9,965 nt of DNA from CAMFKD01 sp964436955 (lineage in GTDB: Bacteria; Chlamydiota; Chlamydiia; Chlamydiales; JAJFMA01): positions 1 through 9,965 of the forward strand of contig CAYTFC010000096.1 of assembly GCA_964436955.1 (NCBI GenBank), given 5' to 3'. A model generated the notes under the pieces. That model made no database searches, had not been told where the DNA came from, and worked only from the letters and a program-made list of their open reading frames with translations. The translations under genes and the position numbers were made by a program. Positions 1 to 5,206 of the stretch are shown here, piece by piece; position 1 is the stretch's first letter, and each line of letters begins with the position of its first letter.

Positions 1-17
1 CGAAGAGTTGTATGAAT

Positions 18-208
18 TTCTTTAAGTTGACAGCATTGGATTGCTACCAAAACTTGCCGCACAAGTCATTGAATTTGAATTCAGATGCGTAGGATTGATT
101 TGAAGACAAGGATCTTTCCTTGTCAAAAAGCAATCCATAGCAGCTGATCAAATTCAATGACTTGTGCGGCAAGTTTTGGTAGCAATCCAATGCTGTCAAC
201 TTAAAGAA
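18..208. repeat. Long perfect inverted repeat (61-bp arms, 69-bp centre)
   Basis: Bases 18-78 are the exact reverse complement of 148-208; pairing fails at the next base on both sides. The arms contain the family core GATTGCTACCAAAACTT (39-55, inverted at 171-187) and the outer tail TTTAAGTTGACAGCATTGG. The 69-base centre is itself structured: GGATTG (92-97) pairs with CAATCC (131-136), and GACAAGGA (105-112) pairs with TCCTTGTC (117-124) around a 4-base loop, so the whole segment can fold as one long hairpin or cruciform. No transposase or other open frame lies in it. It could be a palindromic miniature mobile element, or an artefact of joining at the end of a contig. The sequence identity is certain; the nature of the element is not known. 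Confidence 0.9.
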
Positions 209-471
209 CATATTTACCACGCCAATTCGACAAAGTAGCGCTAAATGTTCTGTTACACGTTGTAGCGCCGCTTCGCCGAAGCGGCATTAACAAGGGTTTA
301 TTTTAAGTTGACAGCATTGGGTAGCAATCCAATGCTGTCAACTTAAAGAACATATTTACCACGCCAATTCAACAAAGTAGCGCTAAATGTTCTGTTACAC
401 GTTGTAGCGCCGCTTCGCCGAAGCGGCATCAACAAGGATTTATTTTAAGTTGACAGCATTGGGTAGCAATC
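179..471. repeat. Tandem repeat, 142-bp unit, two copies plus a 9-bp partial third
   Basis: The unit at 179-320 is repeated at 321-462 with only three differences, all transitions (229 G/371 A, 288 T/430 C, 296 G/438 A), and a third copy starts at 463 but stops after GTAGCAATC. Each unit holds a perfect GC-rich palindrome, GCCGCTTCGCCGAAGCGGC, at 267-285 and 409-427. The first copy begins inside the right arm of the inverted repeat at 18-208, so the two structures overlap. No credible reading frame is present. The near identity points to recent duplication or conversion. The palindrome could act as a transcription terminator or a protein-binding site, but there is no T-tract directly after it, which argues against a simple intrinsic terminator. 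Confidence 0.92.
302..347. repeat. Junction inverted repeat, 19-bp arms around an 8-bp spacer
   Basis: TTTAAGTTGACAGCATTGG at 302-320 is exactly inverted at 329-347, with GTAGCAAT between them. This places the junction of the two 142-bp units at the centre of a hairpin. The same tail occurs at 21-39 and 187-205 (inverted) and again before the partial third copy (444-462). It appears to be the terminal motif of the repeat family. Each arm contains TTGACA, a -35-like hexamer, but no -10 hexamer at a suitable distance was found, so no promoter is called. Confidence 0.85.
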
Positions 472-721
472 AGGGTCACAGATGCGAACATAGTCAATAG
501 ATTAGACTACCTTATGATTAAAAAAGAAAAAACAGCTTAGAAAGACTCTTTAAGGCGTGTAAGTATTTTTTATTAAAAGGTCCTAATTCGTTAGTGCACC
601 TTTCATATTCTATGACATCATGTTGATAGTACAAATTATCTTATAATTAAAAAACAATAAATATTACACTAATTTAATTATTAAATTTAATCTGATTTTA
701 TATTAAATAGTAAACAAAATA
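472..721. other. AT-rich non-coding region between the repeats and the 761-codon gene
   Basis: No credible gene is visible here on either strand. The DNA is strongly AT-rich with many short A and T runs, much richer in AT than the operon on the right. Two loosely similar blocks occur: CTTATGATTAAAAAAG near 511-526 and CTTATAATTAAAAAAC near 641-656, which may be a decayed direct repeat or chance similarity in AT-rich DNA. A possible hairpin at 576-603 is listed separately. Such AT-rich upstream DNA is common before horizontally acquired or silenced genes and could bind a nucleoid protein, but nothing in the sequence proves this. Confidence 0.5.
576..603. terminator. Possible stem-loop with TTCG tetraloop
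   Basis: AAAGGT (576-581) pairs with ACCTTT (598-603), and inside it CTAA (583-586) pairs with TTAG (591-594) around the loop TTCG, which is a stable RNA tetraloop. A one-base/three-base internal loop separates the two stems. On the minus strand the stem is followed by TTTTAATAAAAAAT, a weak T tract, so it could terminate transcription leaving the gene cluster leftward. It is short and AT-rich, so it may be chance. Confidence 0.25.
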
Positions 722-730
722 TGATATAAT
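722..730 (+). promoter_or_regulatory. Extended -10 promoter for the 761-codon gene
   Basis: TGATATAAT at 722-730 combines a perfect -10 hexamer (725-730) with the TGn extension that can replace a good -35 element. No convincing -35 hexamer lies at 16-18 bases upstream. Transcription would begin near 737, giving a leader of about 33 nt before the ATG at 770. The only ribosome-binding match is a short AGG at 761-763, six bases before the start, so translation initiation is probably weak. Confidence 0.5.
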
Positions 731-769
731 AGTAATGTTACAGGAATTACTTTTTTTAATAGGCAACGT

Positions 770-3055
770 ATGGATGTTTCACTTCATTCAAAGGGGCCAG
801 GACTCTCTTTTCCCACGAGTGATATAGGAAAAGTGGAGACAAAAGGGGCAGACAGCGCGGGCTTGCAATCTAAAGCTCTTGAGAAAAGATCGCCTGAGGA
901 ATTTAAAAATGAATTGAAAACGGTTCTCTGCACGAAACATGCAAACATTCAAGATAGGTCTAAAGCCTTTATGCATGTGGCATTACAAAGTCCAGTTGTA
1001 AAAGAAAAATTTCAGCAGCTGGAAGCACTTAAGATGAAATATCCCAAGACTGCCGACGCTGTTCAAACAAATTCATGGAAAAAAAACTGTAGTGAGCGGG
1101 GTTTGGGAATGACAAAACCTCATGGGGATGAAGAGATTTCCTTAGAAGAGTTCCGAACAATAATGAACGCTGCTGTAGATGAGGTAGCTGTAGCTATCGG
1201 TAAAGAAGCTGGTTGCCCCAACGCTTTTTTTGGAGCATGTGGAACAGTCGCCTACAATTCGGATGTGGACACGGCAATTATTGGCAAGGGGCTTACTCCT
1301 GTAGATGCGAATATATATGCATCTGCTAGAAACGAGGTACATACTGCTGTTTTAGGTGGGCATTCAGGACCTCAATTTGACACTGAAGCGTACATTCCAC
1401 ATCCTGCAAAGTACAATACTAGCGGGTCATTAAGTAAAAGCCCTGAGGCTCATGCTCGATACATAGCTTGTGAAAAGGCCAACGTTGCGCTTCAGTACCA
1501 CGTTTCGCTGGGGGCCCACCCAGAAGAGTATCAAAAAGCTAAGGATGATTATTTACAGGGAATAACCGACTCCGCCCATAGAGAGGGTATGACTGTCATA
1601 TTCTCTCAGGTTGAGGCTTTAATGGATCACCTTGAATTGCAAATAAGCTCAGAAATTCTATTGCAAAATGGTCAATCCCCGGATCAAGTCAAAAATATGA
1701 GCGATCACGAGATTCAGGAAAGTGCAAGCCACATCAGGCATGAAAAACCCGAAGCCTATAAAGAAGCACGCGAAAATGTGATTCCAAACATTAGAACTAG
1801 CATTGGCGAAATGGTTAAAACCATCGATCAAAAAATAGAAGAAGTAGTCAAATTAAATGTAAATGGTCTTCAAAAACAGCAAGTGGAGCAATTGGATAGT
1901 TTACATAATCGAAGAAATGAAGTTTTTTCTATTATGAATATTTTACAAGATGAAGGAACGAATTCACAGGCAGAAGGGAAGATCACGCTTTTGCAGGCCG
2001 GAGGGCAGATGCACGTTGGGGCTCAAAAGAAAGCGGTCTCACAGTTAGCAGAAAATGACAAAAAACAGACTGGTGTGAACGCATTTTTGTTAGCGAAGGG
2101 TGGTGGGGAAATTGCAGATCAACTTTATAAAAATCAGTTGCGAGCCTCCTTAGAACCAAAAGGATTCGAAAAGCCGGATTCCGAAACACTGCATATCGCG
2201 GCGGATGAGGAGTCGCCCCAGCGCATTCATACTTTTAATGATGCAATGAGAGGTCTGGATAAAGCTACTTCGCAAAGTGAGAGAGATTCCATGGCAATGA
2301 ATGCCCTTGGAAATTCTAAGCAGGCAAAATACGCAGCTCGAACAACAACGAATAACTTTAGAGCTTTAGACGAAAAAATGGCGATACTAAAGTCTAAAGG
2401 CTCCAACATTCCTCCAGGTTGCCTTGCACTAAAGCAAAGGGCTCAAAAATTAATGCAAACCTCAGATAACCTGTTGAAGTGCATGCGTCGTGACACTCTA
2501 GGAAAGGAGGCCACAGAACAATTACTGAGTGAGCACCTAGCCGGCTCGTCTAACGATTCCATAATCGTAAAATCTAAAGTCACAAAGGTAGTTGATCTTT
2601 TCGAACCGAGGGGAAGAGAAGATGGTAAGCCCTTCGAAAAGTTCGAGAAGATAAATTTAATGGTCCAAGAAATGATTTCGCTTGGACTTTTAGACTCAAG
2701 AAAGACGAATGAAGTGCTAATAAAAAACGAAAAAACCTCCGTTGTGGAAAAGCACTTAATCCCACAAGACCCTGAGATTCGAAAGATTTTGCAAGCTAGA
2801 GCTGGTTATAGCATCGAAAGTGCGGAACACCAAGATCTTATTCCACTTCATGACCGCGCCCTTGAAATAACCTGTAAAGGTCTTAAGCTTGATACCGAAG
2901 CCACAGCACATCAATTTAATTCTCAAGTTATTAAATTAAATCAAGATTGCGAGAATCTATTCATTAACCAAGGATGGACGCCTAAAGTAGAGGTTGGGAT
3001 TGCAAAAGGCATGGACCTTCTCGGCACTCTTTTAGAAGCAAGAGCAAACTATTAA
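770..3055 (+). CDS. Orphan 761-aa protein with nucleotidyltransferase-like motif; candidate effector
   Basis: I do not recognise this protein as a whole. Residues 154-170 read FGACGTVAYNSDVDTAI, which resembles the Pol-beta/MNT nucleotidyltransferase signature: a glycine turn followed by S-D-x-D (S164, D165, D167). A later strand, FDTEAYI at 203-209, offers a third acidic residue (D204 or E206), as the fold requires. The glycine-to-Asp spacing is about two residues shorter than in typical MNT proteins, so this remains tentative. The rest is mostly helical and charged, with possible coiled coil around 340-395. There is no signal peptide or membrane segment; the first 40 residues are Ser/Gly/Lys-rich and polar, compatible with a type III secretion signal but not proof of one. 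The ATG at 770 is the first in frame after the promoter, preceded by AGG at 761-763. It converges on the LRR gene and shares a terminator with it. It could equally be a cytoplasmic enzyme or toxin. The CDS is certain; the function is not. Confidence 0.9.
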   Translation: MDVSLHSKGPGLSFPTSDIGKVETKGADSAGLQSKALEKRSPEEFKNELKTVLCTKHANIQDRSKAFMHVALQSPVVKEKFQQLEALKMKYPKTADAVQTNSWKKNCSERGLGMTKPHGDEEISLEEFRTIMNAAVDEVAVAIGKEAGCPNAFFGACGTVAYNSDVDTAIIGKGLTPVDANIYASARNEVHTAVLGGHSGPQFDTEAYIPHPAKYNTSGSLSKSPEAHARYIACEKANVALQYHVSLGAHPEEYQKAKDDYLQGITDSAHREGMTVIFSQVEALMDHLELQISSEILLQNGQSPDQVKNMSDHEIQESASHIRHEKPEAYKEARENVIPNIRTSIGEMVKTIDQKIEEVVKLNVNGLQKQQVEQLDSLHNRRNEVFSIMNILQDEGTNSQAEGKITLLQAGGQMHVGAQKKAVSQLAENDKKQTGVNAFLLAKGGGEIADQLYKNQLRASLEPKGFEKPDSETLHIAADEESPQRIHTFNDAMRGLDKATSQSERDSMAMNALGNSKQAKYAARTTTNNFRALDEKMAILKSKGSNIPPGCLALKQRAQKLMQTSDNLLKCMRRDTLGKEATEQLLSEHLAGSSNDSIIVKSKVTKVVDLFEPRGREDGKPFEKFEKINLMVQEMISLGLLDSRKTNEVLIKNEKTSVVEKHLIPQDPEIRKILQARAGYSIESAEHQDLIPLHDRALEITCKGLKLDTEATAHQFNSQVIKLNQDCENLFINQGWTPKVEVGIAKGMDLLGTLLEARANY

Positions 3056-3059
3056 AATT

Positions 3060-3097
3060 AAAAGGCTCATTACAGAGTCTTTAGTTTGCAGCCTTTT
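3060..3097. terminator. Bidirectional intrinsic terminator between convergent genes
   Basis: AAAAGGCT (3060-3067) pairs perfectly with AGCCTTTT (3090-3097) around a 22-base loop. On the plus strand the stem ends in CCTTTTGTTATTAT, and on the minus strand in CCTTTTAATTTTAATAG, so both directions have a T-rich tail. It begins 5 bases after the stop of the 761-codon gene. The stop codon of the LRR gene (3070-3072) falls inside the loop, so for that gene the hairpin overlaps the last codons. The loop is long and the stem only 8 bp, so termination may be incomplete. Confidence 0.6.
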
Positions 3098-4014
3098 GTT
3101 ATTATATTCTCGTGCTTTAATTTTTTCAATACAAGTAATGGTTTCACATCTTCAACGGCAGTTTTAGAAATATCCAAAAATTCAAGTGCATGACATTCCG
3201 AAAGTACACTAACATCGCTGAAAAGTGGCTGGTTCGATAGGTCTAAGCGTTTTAGATTGCTCAATTTTGGTAGAATGTCGCCTATGAATTTTAGCTGATA
3301 GCATCCACTGATAATTAATTCTTCGAGATGAACCAAAGCTTGCAGGGGTCTAATATCATCTAGTATTTTACTATTGCTTAGGTCTATTTTTTTCAATTTG
3401 GTACATATGCTTAAGTCCTCCAGGGATTTGAGGACGTATAAATCTTTAGCCTGTAACTCCTCTAAGCTGTCAGCTAGGTAAGCTATTCCTTTGAGACTCT
3501 TCAGCGAGTATAGTTCATTTATCTTCAGTAGTAATGGAGCTTTAATTAAGGATAATATTTTCTCTAAATTGATAATATAGGTGCATTTTGTCAAGTCCAA
3601 ACATTTCACATTGTATTTTACTGTTTCAGAAAGGCTATCAATTAATAATTCAATACTTTCTTGACTTTTCAGTACTGCGCCTTCCAATTTTAGGCTACCG
3701 CTACTTTCATCCCAGCTAGAAAGGAGATTAATGCAGACTTGCATAATGGAAGAATTAGGCCTATTAGTCAAAAGACAACTAGCCATTTGAGCATCGATGT
3801 AAGGGCTCATATCAGCCATATCCATTTTTGCCACAATGTAAACTCTAATTCCTAGGGGGAGCTGCTTAAACCTCTGAGAATCTAACTTCGAACCTTCTAC
3901 GATAATGGCCTCAATGTGCTTCAATACCTTTGGATCAGCAATTTTCACAGACGCATCATCATAGTCGTAAAAATTTGTTTCAAAGTGGTCGAATGCTTTA
4001 TCAATCTCATTCAT
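3070..4014 (-). CDS. Leucine-rich-repeat protein (314 aa), candidate host-directed effector
   Basis: The C-terminal half, about residues 135-305, consists of leucine-rich repeats of roughly 22 residues with the LxxLxxLDLSN pattern, for example LKKIDLSNS (207-215), LEELIISGC (230-238), LKRLDLSNQ (254-262) and LEFLDISKT (277-285). They resemble the SDS22-like or bacterial LRR types and should form a curved protein-binding surface. The N-terminal 130 residues lack repeats; LPLGIRVYIVAKM at 52-64 weakly resembles the start of an F-box. No signal peptide or membrane segment is visible. I chose ATG at 4012-4014 over the TTG two codons upstream; neither has a Shine-Dalgarno sequence. The gene is AT-rich compared with the operon upstream. 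LRR and F-box proteins that act on host ubiquitination are known to be expanded in Chlamydia-related bacteria, so an effector role is plausible but inferred. The partner is unknown. Confidence 0.9.
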   Translation of the reverse strand: MNEIDKAFDHFETNFYDYDDASVKIADPKVLKHIEAIIVEGSKLDSQRFKQLPLGIRVYIVAKMDMADMSPYIDAQMASCLLTNRPNSSIMQVCINLLSSWDESSGSLKLEGAVLKSQESIELLIDSLSETVKYNVKCLDLTKCTYIINLEKILSLIKAPLLLKINELYSLKSLKGIAYLADSLEELQAKDLYVLKSLEDLSICTKLKKIDLSNSKILDDIRPLQALVHLEELIISGCYQLKFIGDILPKLSNLKRLDLSNQPLFSDVSVLSECHALEFLDISKTAVEDVKPLLVLKKLKHENIITKGCKLKTL

Positions 4015-4032
4015 TAGCAAATTATTTTTGGT

Positions 4033-4061
4033 AATATCTTACAAAAAAAAAGAGCATCCAA
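4033..4061 (-). promoter_or_regulatory. Weak candidate promoter for the LRR gene
   Basis: On the minus strand TTGGAT (4056-4061), a 17-base spacer and GATATT (4033-4038) form a poor sigma70-like promoter (3/6 and 4/6 matches). The spacer contains the T9 tract of the terminator candidate. If used, transcription would start near 4026 and leave a leader of only about 12 nt. The alternative is read-through from coaD. Confidence 0.2.
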
Positions 4062-4078
4062 TGCAGCATTTCAAGCTC
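4043..4078 (-). terminator. Candidate intrinsic terminator after coaD
   Basis: Read on the minus strand, GAGC (4078-4075) pairs with GCTC (4055-4052), with an inner AATG/CATT stem around CTG and mismatched 4-base sides, followed directly by nine T residues (4051-4043). The uninterrupted T9 tract is the strongest part of the signal; the stem is imperfect. It lies 81 bases after the coaD stop and would separate the operon from the LRR gene, whose start is only 28 bases farther on. Confidence 0.45.
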
Positions 4079-4159
4079 GATGGTGTAACATCTCGAGGAT
4101 CCCAAAGTCAATAGAGACAAGTGACCAAAGGAGGTAATTGCATAATTGACGAATTATTT

Positions 4160-4639
4160 TTATAATTTGTTGAATTTGGAGTAGATCGTACTTGCAAGTA
4201 CGTTAGGAACAAAAGCTTCAAGGTACTTCCCCGAAGCCGCAATTTCCCGGATCAACGAAGCGCTTAGATGGGATAGATGATCGCTGGCCGTCAAAAAGAG
4301 AGTTTCGACGCCAGACATCTTGCGATTTGCTAAGGCCATGGCAAACTCACTATCGCAATCTGAAGCCGATCTGATGCCTCTTATGATCACCGTGATGGAA
4401 TTGTTTTTGGCATAATCAGCCACAAGACCATCGACCGTCACAACTTCGACGTTGCTAAGATGCTTTGTGATTTCTCGCATCATTTCGATACGTTGTTCTA
4501 CGGAAAAAAACGGCGCTTTTGAGGTATTAACAGCAACACCAACCCATATCTTTTCAACCAAGTTTGCAGAACGTTCGATGATATCGAGGTGCCCCAAAGT
4601 GGGAGGATCGAAAGTTCCGGGAAATAAGGCTGATCTCAT
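4160..4639 (-). CDS. coaD: Phosphopantetheine adenylyltransferase (CoaD)
   Basis: It transfers AMP from ATP to 4'-phosphopantetheine to give dephospho-CoA, the penultimate step of coenzyme A synthesis in the cytoplasm. At 159 residues it has the normal length of the bacterial enzyme. The nucleotidyltransferase signature is clear: FPGTFDPPTLGHLDII at 6-21 with TxGH (T14-H17), K41 in NTSKAPFF, IIRGIR at 85-90, and the C-terminal SASLIREIAASG (126-137) ending in FVP. The middle segment SASDCDSEFAMALANRKM departs a little from the usual D-x-E-x-E pattern but keeps the MA-x-x-N-R-like core. Its ATG overlaps the rsmD stop as ATGA, and AAGGA lies nine bases upstream inside rsmD, so it is probably both coupled and independently initiated. 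It is the last gene of the four-gene operon. Confidence 0.97.
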   Translation of the reverse strand: MRSALFPGTFDPPTLGHLDIIERSANLVEKIWVGVAVNTSKAPFFSVEQRIEMMREITKHLSNVEVVTVDGLVADYAKNNSITVIIRGIRSASDCDSEFAMALANRKMSGVETLFLTASDHLSHLSASLIREIAASGKYLEAFVPNVLASTIYSKFNKL

Positions 4640-5205
4640 GACGCTTCATCCTTATACACATAATGACGAAGCTGGCTTCTGCCATATTGCCGACAACTGC
4701 GTAGTTCAAGTCTTACTAGCTCTATGGTCGGTTCAGGCGCTCTGGTGGACTCTTCAATAAAAAAAGCTCCGCCCGGCGATAGCAAGTCGCCTTGATCAAT
4801 TTCGTGCAATAGGGTGTCGCGATCTTCTATGGCATCATAAGGAGGATCGGCGTAGATCAACCCGAATTTTTTCTCTTGTTTGCGTAATTGTCGCACCATT
4901 CTTGCAACGGTTCCAGCCATCAAAGTGGCTCTATCGGCGACACCAAGCGTTTCAATATTCTTTCGAATGGCACGCATGGCACTTACATGACTCTCTACCA
5001 TCGTGGCGTTTCGGGCTCCGCGGCTAAGAGCCTCAAATGCCATCGCTCCACTACCAGCAAATAGATCCAGCACGTCGATATCTTCAATGAAAGTTTGACA
5101 AATGTTAAATAGAGCCTCCCGCACCACTCCAGAAGTGGGTCGTGTGGCCTCGCCTTTGGGCGCCACAAGCGGACGGTTTCGAAATTCACCAGAAATAATA
5201 CGCAT
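4636..5205 (-). CDS. rsmD: 16S rRNA (guanine(966)-N2)-methyltransferase RsmD
   Basis: It methylates N2 of G966 in 16S rRNA of the 30S subunit with S-adenosylmethionine. The 189 residues match the usual family size. The start MRIISGEFRNRPL and the segment RPTSGVVREALFN (22-34) are typical of RsmD; motif I DLFAGSG is at 47-53 and the catalytic N2-methyltransferase motif DPPY at 120-123. The acidic E71 in MVES probably contacts the cofactor ribose. The ATG follows the stop codon of the VWA gene by one base, without a recognisable Shine-Dalgarno sequence, so translation is likely coupled to that gene. The stop overlaps the coaD start by four bases. The rsmD-coaD pairing is common in bacteria and supports both calls. 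Confidence 0.97.
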   Translation of the reverse strand: MRIISGEFRNRPLVAPKGEATRPTSGVVREALFNICQTFIEDIDVLDLFAGSGAMAFEALSRGARNATMVESHVSAMRAIRKNIETLGVADRATLMAGTVARMVRQLRKQEKKFGLIYADPPYDAIEDRDTLLHEIDQGDLLSPGGAFFIEESTRAPEPTIELVRLELRSCRQYGRSQLRHYVYKDEAS

Positions 5206-5206
5206 A

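Noticed and set aside
179..471. Tandem repeats as a CRISPR array
   Set aside because: The units are 142 bp and nearly identical throughout; there are no short repeats separated by unique spacers and no cas gene.
1..480. Insertion sequence at the left end
   Set aside because: No transposase frame, no remnant of one and no target-site duplication could be seen; only non-coding repeats are present.
4015..4020. TTG start for the LRR gene, two codons upstream
   Set aside because: An ATG lies at 4012-4014, TTG is a weaker start codon, and neither has a ribosome-binding site that favours the upstream choice.
4092..4102. Adjacent CTCGAG and GGATCC sites as a cloning or vector trace
   Set aside because: The surroundings are ordinary intergenic sequence with no vector polylinker; two hexamers can occur together by chance.
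4137..4148. AATTGCATAATT as operator or terminator
   Set aside because: Only four AT base pairs per arm; expected often by chance in AT-rich DNA.
4452..4760. Plus-strand frame of 102 codons across coaD and rsmD
   Set aside because: It is antisense to two well-supported conserved genes and has no recognisable domain or ribosome-binding site.
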